From positions 36,690-71,676 of the forward strand of contig MNCI01014957.1 of NCBI GenBank assembly GCA_015680685.1: 34,987 nucleotides of DNA, read 5' to 3'. This document shows, one piece after another, positions 1-12,000 of the stretch (its first letter is position 1; each line of letters opens with the position of its first letter). The translations under genes and the position numbers were made by a program. The DNA is from Gnetum montanum. Lineage: Eukaryota; Streptophyta; Gnetopsida; Gnetales; Gnetaceae. The notes under the pieces were generated by a model. The model was not told where the DNA came from. It saw nothing but the letters and a program-made list of their open reading frames with translations, and ran no database searches.

Positions 1-487
1 GAGGACCCACTTGTGTAACTCTTGTGTCTTTTACTTGTTTTTCAATACCACCCGATTTATGCACCTTCCACTGTGCCTTAATGCCTATCATTCCACATTT
101 CCCTAACTATATACCCTCTTCACTTTTGTGCATTATTCCTTTCCCTAGTGTTCTCTTGATGCAATTCCTAGGTTCCTAATGTTTTGGTAACTCCAACTCT
201 TTTATTCCTACCCTCAAATTATTCTCCCTTTGTCAAATTGTTGGTTGAGCATTTTTCTATGCACTCTGATATTGGGGCCATGAAATCTATAAATATGACA
301 CTTAGCCGCAATTCCAATTTCATATTTGCATCCCAACGCAAGGGGAGTTTTTGCCATTTTTTCTCATTGGTGCTTTAAGCTCTACACACCCTTCATCATC
401 CACACACTATATCCCACTCATTTGTACTCTGTTTTTCATGCCATTTGCGCCTATCTGTCCCTGGAATGTCCATCTCAATCATGCAAC

Positions 488-509
488 GGGGGGGCGGGGG
501 GGAGGGGGG
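488..509 (+). other. G-run, candidate G-quadruplex
   Basis: Three G runs of 7, 7 and 6 bases are separated by a single C and a single A. Such spacing can fold into a G-quadruplex if a fourth run is borrowed by splitting one of the long runs. It lies in the non-coding stretch 1-832 ahead of the extra ORF of element 1. No other feature was recognised in 1-832, which is T-rich with only short chance ORFs. Function is unknown. Confidence 0.4.
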
Positions 510-813
510 TGTTGTTGTGTTTACCTAATGTCACATTTCTTCTTTGAAAATTGCTATTGCTCGAAAGGTATTCTGAGGGTAAACAATAAATAAACTAAGT
601 AAAATCAAAGTTAAATGAGTAAATAAACATTGCCCACCATGCCAAAGATACTTTTTACATATCCCTAAGTGCCTTAACTATCTTATTAGACCATTTTGAA
701 AAAATGTAAGCAAGGCCTTAACTCTGCAATCTAACATGGCTATAATGTACACTAAAGGTTGACTAAGGTATAGATGAGTAATGTGATTAATACAAGGATC
801 CCTTAGTAACCTA

Positions 814-832
814 ATGTTTTGTGTAATTGCAG
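814..832 (+). promoter_or_regulatory. Candidate 3' splice site before the extra ORF
   Basis: A T-rich tract ends in TTGCAG immediately before the ATG at 833. Envelope-like ORFs downstream of pol in some plant Ty3/gypsy elements are thought to be expressed from a spliced subgenomic RNA, and an acceptor placed here would fit that. The donor would lie outside the window, so this is inference from position and consensus only. Confidence 0.35.
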
Positions 833-3666
833 ATGGCCCCCAAATGAGCAACCCAAGGTGATCCATCACAGAGACCAAGCAAACGCCCTTAGGGAAACTA
901 AGGTTGAAATCGCTAGCAAGGGCCACTAATTGAGCAGGAGGCATAGCCATTCAACATCCATCAAGAAGCCCCTATAGAAGTCCCTGCTGAAGCTCAATCT
1001 ATGCAAGTGGAGGCAACACCACAAGTGCAAGAAAAATGACTCACGTTGTCATCGAAATGCCTTGCTACCATTCAGGCACATCCCACATTGGCCTTGGACA
1101 CTATGGAAATGAACTTTAGGCCGTTCATGGAGTTTGCCCCTCAATTAGTGAGGACACAGTTGCAAGCATCTCCATTTTGGCCAATTTTTTCTAAAAATGT
1201 AGAATGGTACCTTGGGAAGACTTATTCTTTTTGGCATGGTAGAGAAGAAGGTACCATGGTAAGAATTGGTGGGGTCACAGTCTCTTATTCTATCAAGGTG
1301 ATCGTTGAAGCCCTAAATTTGCCAAATGTTGGAGCATGATTGCTGGTTCTCTCAACCTGACCTGATTCAGAGAGTCGTAAGCTATGGTTGAAACATGATT
1401 TTGATGACAAGAATAAGTCATACAATGGATTGAGCCTAGAAGAGTGTGCCTATTTCAAAATTGGGACATATCATTTGTTCCCAACAAAGGGGGTTAGTCT
1501 TCTATCCACTTATGCAGCTCGGGGGTGTGTTGTGTAAATGGAAAAATTTCAAGCCAACATTCCCCAATTATACTTCATGGAGATTGAGCAACAGTTCAAA
1601 GAGGCAAATATGGGGAAGCTCACTTTTTCGTTCCCCTCTCTAATCTGGAAATTGTGTCAACATGCTGGAATCCTTGGTTATACCAATGATGTATCCTACA
1701 AAGCTCAAAATGCTTCTTTTGCAGAAGTGCTCAAACCAATGCCTCTAAGAAAAGATCTCAAAGAGGAGGAAGAATAGGAAGAGCAGCAACTAGAGCAGGG
1801 ATACATCACCCAAGTAGAGCAACAAATTGAATAGCCTAGGCACCAGTTGGTGCAGGCCAAGTAGCAACAAGAAGTAGGACCCAACCATATACTATAGTTT
1901 GAACAACCACCACTATCATCTTAACCACCTTAGCAACAGCCACCAACGTATGATTATAGGCATGCACTGAGCCATCTCCGATGGATCTCAGACCTTGGGA
2001 GTTGGGGAACACTTGATGAGTCAAGCCTCTTTCAATTTCTTGATGATGCAGTCTAGCCCATGATGTTTTCTAATCCTGCCATAGGGCAGGTTTCACTCTA
2101 GTCTACATGAGAAGCCCAGTGGTCACAATAAATCTCTAGGAATGCCGCATCATTTCAAGTAATTCTTGAAACCGGTGAAGGGGCTACAATGATAATCATG
2201 CAACACTAGGATGCGATAGGTGTAGTGGATGTTATCAAGGATCACATTAAAGAATCCTTTCACGTCCCTGTTGTACCACCAATAGATCTCACAAGTGCAT
2301 AGGATGCGCAAACATCGGTTGGTCCTACCATGACTTTGGCTGAACACGAGGATGTGTTGGATAGACTACTGTAGACAGGGCAGGTAATGACCTCCTTATT
2401 CAACATCCCCAGCAATGTCACTGCAACACAGTCTGAATTAATTTCAACCAAAGGAAAACTTGTCATCGCTAAGCATAGGGTCAAGCATGCAAAGGTGGAA
2501 GCCCACAGGCTTCATCAAGAGCTTGCAACCTTAAAGGTGGAAAGGTGGGATCCATCTTCATTAATCCCACTTGAGACAATGGAGGCTTTCCAAAGTAAGC
2601 AATTGGCTTAGATGATAGAAGAAAATAAGAACCCAGCATAGGAAAGAGAGCAAGTAGTATGGGATGCTTCTGCCTTAGAAGTGCAAGCCCATGCACATTT
2701 CAAGGCCCTTACCACCCTACAAGAAGAAAATAAGTAGTTAACTATAGAAAATAATAAGTTCACCACCATTGACCAGCAAAATAATTTGTTAGAAGAAAGC
2801 ATCCACCAGCTAAGAGAGTAGCTAGTGTGGGTCAAACATAACACGAGTTGCCTTGCCCAAGAAAATTGAATCCTCTCCATGGAGGAGGTACACGCTATCT
2901 AACAAAAGTCGGTCATTGAAATAAGCGCGTGGAAGAATGAGGTAAAAAAGCATGAGCGCCTCAAGGAGCAATTTTGTGACCAAGAGGGCATGTACAAACA
3001 AGTCATTGAAAAAGAAATCTAGATAGTAAAGGGCTAGATAAATTCTTTTGTGTCCCAACGATCCAACTGGAGAAACATCTTGGATATATATGCCCTTGCT
3101 CACCAGGCAGAGGTTAAAAGTTGAGACCTGTAGATTGTTGATCTGAAAGAGTACATGGAGTTGGCCAATCTTCAATACGCCAACTTGGCCATGTTGACAA
3201 TAGGGTGCCTACACAATGAGCTCAAGAGGCAGGTAGCTGCCACATACGCATTTCATGAAAAGAAGGTTGTTGATCACAAAGTAGCTCTCGAAAAGCTAGC
3301 AGTTGTAACTGCAGAATTGGAGGCAGTTAAGGCCAGTTACCATGGATAGAAAGATGTAGCTGTAGACATGTCTAGATGCTTTGTTGATTATTAAGAGTTG
3401 ATAGATAAGGCCAAGGCATTTGAAGAGGAGAGATAGCAGTTTGTAGCATGGTATGTAAAAGCCAATCAAATGTTTCCGTAGCTACTATGCTCATGGGATG
3501 TGCCAGTTCCCTCACACATCAGATCATTTGCATGGTTGTGCATGATCCCAAAATAGAGGAGGAGAAATTTCAATCACTGCTACATCATCACAAGCCTCCG
3601 AAACCAGGAGATAAAGGCAAAGGAAATGAGATTGTGGAAGAGCCACCACCTCCTGGCACAACGTAG
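833..3666 (+). pseudogene. Decayed extra ORF of LTR element 1 (between pol and 3' LTR)
   Basis: One frame can be followed from the ATG at 833 (begins MAPK) to about 3500 without an indel, although it carries about 37 in-frame stops. A shift near 3500-3550 then moves to another frame that ends at 3666 after a Pro/Gly/Lys-rich tail (PPKPGDKGKGNEIVEEPPPP). The N-terminal third (about 1046-1770) looks globular and is rich in Trp and aromatic residues. Next comes a Gln/Pro-rich stretch (about 1770-1970). The rest (about 2387-3440) is Glu/Gln/Lys-rich and helical, probably coiled coil. About 23 of the stops are TAG, mainly in Gln-rich contexts, pointing to CAG-to-TAG decay. Its place just upstream of a polypurine tract and LTR matches where Athila-type elements carry an additional ORF. 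I see no membrane segment and do not recognise the family. Non-functional here. Confidence 0.6.
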
Positions 3667-3785
3667 TGACTCTATCATTCTTATTTTTATTCTTATTTCT
3701 AATTCTTGTAATGATTGTCTTGTCATTCAATAATCCCATACCTTTCACCATTTTTTACGAAACTCGAGGACGAGTTTTCATTTAG

Positions 3786-3796
3786 TCGTGGGGGTA
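3786..3796 (+). promoter_or_regulatory. Polypurine tract of element 1
   Basis: A G-rich run (TCGTGGGGGTA) directly precedes the LTR start TGATGAG. The sequence before it (AACTCGAGGACGAGTT at about 3761) also occurs, slightly changed, at the mirror position of element 2 (about 9299-9314, reverse strand). This supports it as the conserved 3' end of the internal region, where plus-strand DNA synthesis is primed. Confidence 0.6.
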
Positions 3797-4594
3797 TGAT
3801 GAGTTGTTAGAAGTGATATCGAGGCTTCGATATCATGGATTTGATATTGGGGTCAGTAGGTGATATCAGATATCTGATGTTATTTTCGCCATTCTCGCCT
3901 ATAAATATCACATAGGGGAGGTAGATAGATATAGATAGAGTTAGCTAAATTTTTCCAATTTTAGTTCAAGTGTATGCTCGCAGTGTGATGTTTATGGTTG
4001 CATGACATCCTTATTCGAGTGCAATGTACTTGGGCACATTACATGTTCAGCAATAAAGATCCAGATCATTTACATCATTGTAGCATCCACTTTACATTTG
4101 TGATTTCCTTAGATTAAAATTTTAATGTCTTTATTTATTGCGGTTTCCAACTAATGTTATTTACGCTCCCTGTCATTAAGTGGAATGAGTATGACCAATT
4201 GCAAACACATAAGCATATTATTTGGTAACCTAGTAGTGATTAGTGTTTGGTAATCCCAGTGGCAACTACGTGAAGCCCAAGGTGCATATGGATAATCAGG
4301 TTTGGATACTCATCGCCTTAGGTTAATATAGGATTTATTTCATACCCTTAGTTAATCAAATCTTTATTATCATTCTATAGTAGGAGTAGTGCTAAAAAAT
4401 TACATCATACTCATCACTTCAGACCAAACCATACATGACAATGGTTCCACTAGTTTGACGTGGGAAGACAATGAACAACGAAGCACAATAACTATCTTAG
4501 AACTCATAATTAGCCCATCCATGGAGTTTGATCAGATCGTGCGTATGCACTTGTATTCGTATGGTTGGGCGTAGGGATACCTTGCCGCTCATCA
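3797..4594 (+). repeat. 3' LTR of element 1
   Basis: The LTR is about 798 bp and bounded by TGATGAG and its inverse CTCATCA, the usual TG...CA ends. It carries a TATA box (CTATAAATA at 3899-3907) and an AATAAA-like signal (GCAATAAAG at about 4050). The last 40 bases match, with scattered changes, the end of the minus-strand LTR at 8519-9276. The first 100 bases hold several GATATC dyads. The 5' LTR is outside the window, so the target duplication cannot be checked. Confidence 0.7.
3900..3907 (+). promoter_or_regulatory. TATA box in element 1 LTR
   Basis: TATAAATA lies about 100 bp into the LTR, after the GATATC dyads. The related minus-strand LTR has the same octamer at 9156-9149 at a similar distance from its start. 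It probably directs transcription of the element. Confidence 0.55.
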
Positions 4595-7500
4595 CCTTCC
4601 TAATTTGTATCATGTTTCTAGATTCGAATAATAGTTCATGATCATCATCCAGCATGATAATCTTTATGTCTTGCTTACTACCATGCTCATATCTTTCCTC
4701 TTTTTTGGGATTCTTTTCCTAGGTCTATGATCCTTCTCATCAAAACTCGATAATAAAATGAGGATTAGGATGATGATCTATTATAAGAGCCATGTTGATT
4801 TGACATCCTTCTAGGATTCCTATGTGCATATGTTCTAGATTTGCTAGAAGTCCTAATCCTTGAAGACCGAATTGTTCTTAGGTCTTGCTTAGCATATGTG
4901 GGATTGCCTACTAAGAAAGAATGTATTGTTACTATAACACCCCTATTAATTATCTATAAAATATACTATAAATAACTAATAGAGATGCTACAAAACCCCA
5001 AGGATCTAAACTTAACTTTGATTTACTAATTCAAAAGGAAATGGTAAAATAGATAAAAACTAATAATTTGGAGCTTAGATACAGTAGATTAATATAGTGC
5101 AAAATTTTTTTATAATACTCACATGTATAATTAAATAAAATTTATTTAGAAAAAATTTAAAATTTATGCAGCCATAAAATGGATGTTATCTAAAAATTCC
5201 ATTAGTTGCATCATAAAATAGTGTGTAAAACAATGATCCTAATGACACTAGTTTCACCTCAATTGGACATTTAGAAATAAAGTTATTCATATTTTAAATT
5301 TACCAAATTAAATAATAAAATACTAATATATAAGAAATAATATTAAATAGCACACACCAAAATAAAAATATTCCTTACAATCTCGTGGTTCCAACAACAT
5401 AGATGAAAAATGCATATCTATCATACTTTATTATTTATTCATAAAAATAGGTACATGACTCAAATATCAAAGAAGTGCACAAGGTTTTTTTTTTAGAAAA
5501 ATATAAAATATATAGAAATTATTTTTTCAAGTTGAGAGGATCCATCTTGTACAAAATTAGTTCATCTTTTATCCTATGTCCCTCTTCCAATGTTTCATTG
5601 CCTACTTTAGGCTTTGTGCATTGAAGTGAACGACTCCTCAAATAAGAAAGGTTATTTTATTTCCTTCTTCATGGAGCATAAAGGATAGAAGTCTTAGGTT
5701 ACAAGGTAGATAGAGGTTTCTAATATAATATTCTAAAAATTTTTCTAGTAAAAAAAGACCAAAAATTTTCAAAAAAATCAAAATAAATCTATATATCCAA
5801 AGAGATTCAAAAAACCAAAAAAAGGTATATTTTATTTAGCATCTCTGAAGGCTAGGTCTTAATTACCCTCAATTCCAAAGGAATATACTAAAAAATCCTT
5901 GACTAACCTTAATACTATCATTAGATTATCCTCATGACCTAAACAAGTTAATCATGGTTGGGACCTAGCAATAACCTCACTACTAACATCCTCAATGACC
6001 GAAGCACACATATCATTAGAAGGATAGATCTTGACTATGCATCACTGTACATCACTCGACCTAACTACTTAATGCCATGATCTTGGCTATATCCATAGCC
6101 TCAGATGAACTTATAAATCAAAATCTAAGGTAGGAAATCCATCCAACAACCCTTGTTCCCATGGGATTGGTCCTACTACACTCCACTACTAAATGCAAAT
6201 AGGTGCATCTAAAAGATTTATTGCTTTCAATACCAACTAAGAAAAATTGATCCCAAAAATATTATTGTTTTATTTCAAAAATTCAAAAGGTATCCAAATT
6301 GGCCAAAAATACATAAAAGCTCAAATTTCAGAAAATTCTTGCAAAATCATGTTTATGCCATGAGGAAATCACAAATATTCATAAGATATCTAGGAGCAAG
6401 GTGGGCATAATTTCCACAATTTCCAAAATCAACCAAAAGATTAAAATATTATTTTTATTAAAAAAGCCCAAAATTACAAAAATTTAGCAGAATCTTAGCA
6501 TATTAATTAAGATCATAGAATAATAATAGAAGAGAGAAGAGATAAAAAATCCATAGCAATATGGGGTAGCCATGTGAAAGGCAAATAAAATGAGCTTCCT
6601 TGTGTTGATAGGGCTTTTAGAATTTTCTTATGTATTCCTTTCCCACTTTAATGTTCTCAATTAGTTTTTGCTTTGCTTAGGGTGTCACACCTGAAACCAT
6701 TCTTCAAACTATGATAAGATATATCTAGGGAAACTACCTATTTATAAGGGAAAGAAAAAAATAAACGAAGCTCAAATCAGCTTCAAAACAAAGAAGAAAA
6801 GGAAACAAATGTCTTTTAGAAAAAACATGATGGAACACTATTTTGCAAAAAGGAGAGTTGTAAATCAAAGGGTGAAAATAGATGGCAAAAATCAAGTGGA
6901 GGACGAGGTGGTGGTAAAAATTTAAGGTGGCAAAGCAAAGGTAATATACATATACATTATATGCATTATGCACATGACTGTACATTATGAATCATAGTTG
7001 ACCTTTTTCATTCTTTTATAAATTTGATTTTTTACTCTTTTTTTCTTATAAATAATTTTCATAAGTCTATTTCTTATTTTTCTCTCTTCAGTAATACTGT
7101 TGCACTCCAACATTCATAGCACATATACTAGGACTCAAAATCAAATTCTGTTTAAACCTATGGAATCCATATCAAATGTTCCACTTGATCATTTGTTGAA
7201 GTCTTATCTAGGCATTACTTATCATGGTTGCCTAGTTCAAATATTGAAAATTTTCAATATTTTAAGAAAATTGGAAAATGTGATACCTTGAAAAGTGTAA
7301 CTTTGATTCTAGTGAAACAAGGATCAAAACCTACATGTTCAAACATCTTAGACACATTAGTAAAGTCAGATTTTAGGTAGAACATCATCCTAAGGTACTT
7401 GACAAAGCTGATTTATGGAATATTTAATTATAATTAAAAATGAGCTCAAAATCCTACTTAAATAACAAAAAGTAATAAGTGATATGTTTTGAGTAGGGTT

Positions 7501-8518
7501 AGGGTTCATAATTGCTCCATGAATATAGTATTATATAATCACATGTACATAATGAAAATCAAAGATGCATATGGTTCATGGCTAATCCTGCTTTCTAGTT
7601 CTGTTCAGCTCAAGCCACCAAATATTCTAGACTTTTGACAATGTTTGGTTTGTGGGGTAAATTTTTACCATTGATATTACATTGTTTAATTAGTTGGTTG
7701 ATTATTCTAGGTAACTTTTGCTTACCAAAAACAAAGATTGGGTTTTGTTGGCTCTTGTTTAGTTAATGTTGGAACTTCCTAGCTCAAAAACAAAACCATT
7801 AAGAGTGTCCATACAATCAATCTAGATCGTCATTTACAAATGGTTGTTCCAGCAAATGTAGATTTCTTCTTTTAGCTAGGTTAGCTTTGTACATTATTTA
7901 GGAACTTCATTCTGGGTCATCATTTCTGAGATATATTCTTTTAGATTTAAAGGCTGCCTACATTTAATTGGGTTGCAAATTTGATTGTTTTTCTTACACT
8001 TTAGTATGATATTAATCCTAAATATTTCTTTGTAAGGATTGTCATCACTCAAAAAAAAGGGCTTATGTTTTGAGAAAATGGAAGACATACTGAAAGCACA
8101 TGCCATGAGGTTTAGCTTCAAATTTTAGAATAATAATTATAACAAAGTTCACACTTTAGTAAAATGGAGGAATACTTTTTAGTTCTTGGGTTATATTTAG
8201 AGAGGTCTCTTTAGGTAATTTTCTTGAAGAATTTTTAAGTGTTCACGAAAGTGCTTTTTTGTTATATATTTTGTTACAATAATTTTGTTGTGTCTCACAA
8301 TCTTGTAATCAAAGTGATAGTATTAAGGAATAATATTAACTTGGATTGTAAGTGTGTCGATATTTTTCTAAGTTATTGTATTTAAGCTAATAAATTATTT
8401 TTAACTTGGTGATGTTTCATATAAGATTGCTTTATAAACTGCTAATTTTTTGTCATATCTTTGGTATACACTAATTTACCTATTTTGTCTATCATCCTTA
8501 AAACTTTAATAACATCAA
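4595..8518. other. AT-rich spacer, no gene recognised
   Basis: This 3.9-kb stretch between two tail-to-tail LTRs is AT-rich, with many A and T runs. Open frames are short (at most about 80 codons) and show no recognisable domain or codon pattern. It could be older flanking DNA or very decayed repeat sequence. I see no terminal repeats within it. Confidence 0.5.
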
Positions 8519-9276
8519 TGATGAGTGGCGAGGTACCCCTACTCTCAACCATACGAATATGAGCGTTACACGCGTGATCCGGTCGAACTCCGTAGAATAA
8601 GTTCCTACACGCCTTATGGAATACTTAAGTTTAATTATTCGTTGTCTTCCCATACTTGTATTTGTCAAGGTTGTATGGTTAATTAAGTCTAAGGTATATG
8701 ATTTTTATGTATTTTCTGTTTTATCTCCTATGCTGATAAGGTGAAGGATGAAGAGATTAATTAACTAATTTTAACTAACTAACTAAGTCTTAATTAACCT
8801 AGCATCAGCATCCATTCCCACTTACCGTTCACACCTTGAACCTATGTAACCTTGGTTACCAAACGCTAGTTGTTGTTGGGATCACCAAGCGTAACGCATG
8901 TGCTCGAAGCAGTCGTACTGAGGCACTTAACTAGTAGAGAAGGGTTGAGAAAGATTTAATTAACTAATAAAGCATTAAAATGATACATAAACATGTGTTC
9001 AAGTACAATATTTGCTTGAATAAAGATCTGTTCACTTTGAAGCTCCTACTGTGGGCACATGGAAAATATTCTATCTCTAAAGGGATCAAACTGCCAAAGT
9101 TTCGCTACATTCTAGGCCTAGAATGAGAAACAAGGGAGAGCTACCTCTTATTTATAGATTTGACGGTGCACTGCAATATCGCGTATGTGATATCGCAGGG
9201 GAAGATGCAATATCGCAGTGGATGTGATATCGCGGCAGATGCGATATTGCGGCCCATGCAATAGCACATTCCATCA
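8519..9276 (-). repeat. 3' LTR of element 2
   Basis: On the minus strand the LTR starts TGATGG (at 9276) and ends CTCATCA (at 8519). It is 758 bp and clearly related to the 3797-4594 LTR at both ends and in the flanking polypurine region. The U3 start holds several GCAATATCGC/GATATCGC units about 20 bp apart (9170-9260). A TATA box lies at 9156-9149. The likely target-site flank on its outer side is ATCAA (8514-8518); the partner flank was not found. Confidence 0.7.
9149..9156 (-). promoter_or_regulatory. TATA box in element 2 LTR
   Basis: Read on the minus strand this is TATAAATA, just downstream of the GATATC palindrome cluster. It is the counterpart of 3900-3907 in the sister LTR. Confidence 0.5.
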
Positions 9277-9440
9277 TACCCCCATGATTGAATAAAAACT
9301 CGTCATCGAGTTCCTTACAAAATATTGGGACGGTATGGGATTATTGACTCAGATGAAACTAATGGGATGACATGTGAATAGATCATCATTACAAGACAAG
9401 ACAAAACTGGTGTTCATGACAACAAGAGTGAACACCTTAT
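9277..9440 (-). mobile_element. 3' end of internal region of element 2
   Basis: Read on the minus strand, this segment ends with CAATCATGGGGGTA before the LTR. It contains counterparts of element 1 sequence at about 3705-3795: the CTTGTAATGAT stretch, a CAATAATCCCATAC stretch and an AACTCG-GACGAG-like hairpin. Beyond 9440 the similarity to element 1 is lost and no pol domain can be found, so the element is truncated or replaced there. Confidence 0.5.
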
Positions 9441-12000
9441 ACATTTGACATTAGGCCTTATTTGGAAAGCTGAGAAAGAAAGAGAGAGAAAGAAGTGTTG
9501 CTGCTGCCAACGCCAAGATTGCGCCTTTTGTTGTCCATCTATAAGTGTGCCATCGGTCTTGCTCCTTGCATAGCTGCTTCAGCACCGCTCCATTCCAAGT
9601 GTTCCTTCTAGATCCAATCCTTATTGTATGATTTTCATCTGCACACACAACATAGTCTTTATATTACCAAGGGTAAATGAATCATAATGGAATTTATACC
9701 TTGCTTTGGTGAAAGGTCCATTGGCTAACTTGTGGTATGGCTAGTACAGATCTGGAGATATCATAGTGGTGACTACCGAATGTGTAGGGGTTAGGAGAAA
9801 ATCGAAAAAATTAGGCCCCGTACCCCCATGACTAATAGCAAACCTCCGGTAGTGATAGAATGGAGAAAGAAAAAGAACAAGAAATATGGAGAAAAAGAGA
9901 CAACTATAACATTGATGAGATGGATGTCAAGATGGAAATGAACAAAATAAAATAGATTGCAAGAATGTTAAGGGAAAGAATTTAACGGGTGCACCACATA
10001 GGAATGTTAGTGGGTCCTTCCAAAAGTAGGCTCATGCCCTTAATGCCTTGACAAACCAATGTTCAAAGAGTCCATAGGCTCTGGGAATGTCATGTGGAAT
10101 AAGAGTTAAAGTCTTAACCGTAAGAATTTACCAAAAAGAAAATAATGCATCAACCAAAATATACACTAATGATACAACCCATAATGAGGTGAATGATGGA
10201 GAGAAGGATGGAAAGAAGAGAATGGAATGGAATCCCAAGAACAAGGTGGTGTACAACCCCTTGTGTAGTTCATGATTAATGTGACTTAGCAGATCCCATT
10301 CCAAGTTCGGCCTCAAAAAAACCACATCCAGTGACTTTGCATTAATGCATTCAGCCAATCCATCCCCTTGAAGTAACAAGAATGCCTTCCCAAAGAGCCA
10401 CCACCATGCCGACGAAACGAAGGAGAAGAGAATGGGAAGTGAGGAGGGCCTTAGTTAGAGGGAANNTGTGCTTTGAATTCTCACAGTTTTTTTATGTGTT
10501 TATACGTGAGAACCACACCATGCAAAGACTTTGTTAGTTTTAGTTGCTCAGCTTCCCGATAATTGGGTAACATCGAAACGATAAGAAAACTCAAGAAGAA
10601 AACATCCAAGCACCCAAGAGAATGGCCAACACAAATGCATCAAGTTCCCTTGAAGTCACACCCTTTTCAATTCTTGAGTCCTTCCTTAGTTTGAGAAATG
10701 CCTAGTCACTGATTCGTTATAGTTCTTATTTAGAAAGGAACTGTACAATTCCAAGCCAAGAGAGACCATAGAAAATTACAGATGTATGGATGAAGTGGAC
10801 TCATTGCCTCCTATATCAAAAGAAACATACCTTAGTATCAACATCATAACTTAAAAGTAAAAACCAAACATTAGCAACCAATAGAAAAATGGTCCATACC
10901 ATCATGAAGAACACTTATTGGTGACAAACTTACAAGATGAATAACACACGCACACATACACAACAAATGAAAAAGGTATAAACGATGTTGTAAGACAAAA
11001 ATAAGAAAAGTTAAAGAAATTTGTAAAACAAAAATGTGCAAAACAAAAATGTGTAAAACAAAAATGTGTAAAACAAATGTAAAACAAGAATTTAAAAAGA
11101 ACTAAGGGCCTCGATTTATTAGCATAGGTGGCCATCTCCCCCATGAATAAATGGAAAGGGAGAGATCTGAAATAAGGAGCACCTGTTTGAATTTCTTAGA
11201 AGTGCTCAACTTCTCCTCATTGATGTTCTTAGATTAAGGGGTGGAAGTCGACGACGCTCATACTCCAATGTATCTATGCCTTGTTTACATGCATGAGTTG
11301 TTCCCTCAGTTCATTCCATGCATGTTAGTGAGCTGCTTCCTTGATTAGCTATCTGTTGGCGACCATTTGGGACGCGACCACCAACGAGTGTTCTCGAACA
11401 GGATTTAGGTGCCTGCTGGTCTCTGGCAACACCAAGGCCCAGATACCTCCAAATAAACTCAGTAGTTAATGTGAGTATGTGTGTGTGCTGTTGTAGCGTG
11501 TGGTTGTGTAAAATGTAATAATTGCGTTGTGTGTGAACTACAAATGACTTACTTTAAAGAGATTCAGCCAACTTTGCCAAGTACTGTGAGTTCTTGAAAA
11601 TTTCCTATTTTGTTCAACTGCCTAGTCTACGCGGTCCTTATAATACCTACTTGTAACAAATAAAATTTTGCAAAAACATTTGAGCACAACTCCGCAATCT
11701 ACTCCTAATTTTCCCCAGAGAAAGAGATAGTTCCACAAGAAAACTAGAAATAGAGCAAGATTCGATGGAAATAAGCAGAAAAGAAAAGAAAGCAGATTTG
11801 TGTAGACCTCAAATATTTAAACAAGGTAAAATGACACGAGTAAACACTTCGCAATAAAGCTATCCCAAATTCAATATCTACGAATTGTTCAAACTTCCAA
11901 GGCTCAAACAAGCAATATCTTCAAGACAATCCTATTATGCTACCAAAAATTGCTGCGTAAACTACCACGTACGAGACTCCATTTTGACTAGATAATAGAT
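9441..12000. other. Unassigned low-coding stretch
   Basis: No recognised gene. It includes a GA-rich patch (9474-9497) and two undetermined bases (10465-10466). A 65-codon minus-strand frame (9648-9451) has a hydrophobic C-terminus (LALAAATLLSLSFFLSF) but nothing else to support it. The sequence may be decayed internal retroelement DNA. Confidence 0.4.
11025..11085. repeat. Short tandem repeat, about 16-bp unit
   Basis: The unit ACAAAAATGTGTAAAA is repeated about three and a half times, with one C variant and a shortened last unit. It gives a low-complexity Cys/Phe/His peptide on the minus strand that should not be read as a gene. Confidence 0.75.

Noticed and set aside
184-593. Short + strand ORFs at the left edge
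   Set aside because: They overlap in several frames in T-rich DNA and show no domain; treated as chance.
9451-9648. Minus-strand ORF with a hydrophobic C-terminus near the element 2 LTR, possible envelope tail
   Set aside because: Only 65 codons, with one hydrophobic stretch and no signal peptide or glycoprotein features.
9810-9830. Second polypurine-like sequence (reverse strand TTAGTCATGGGGGTAC)
   Set aside because: It resembles the element 1 and 2 polypurine region but is not followed by the TGATG LTR start or any LTR similarity.
10465-10466. Two N bases
   Set aside because: Undetermined bases in the assembly, not a biological feature.
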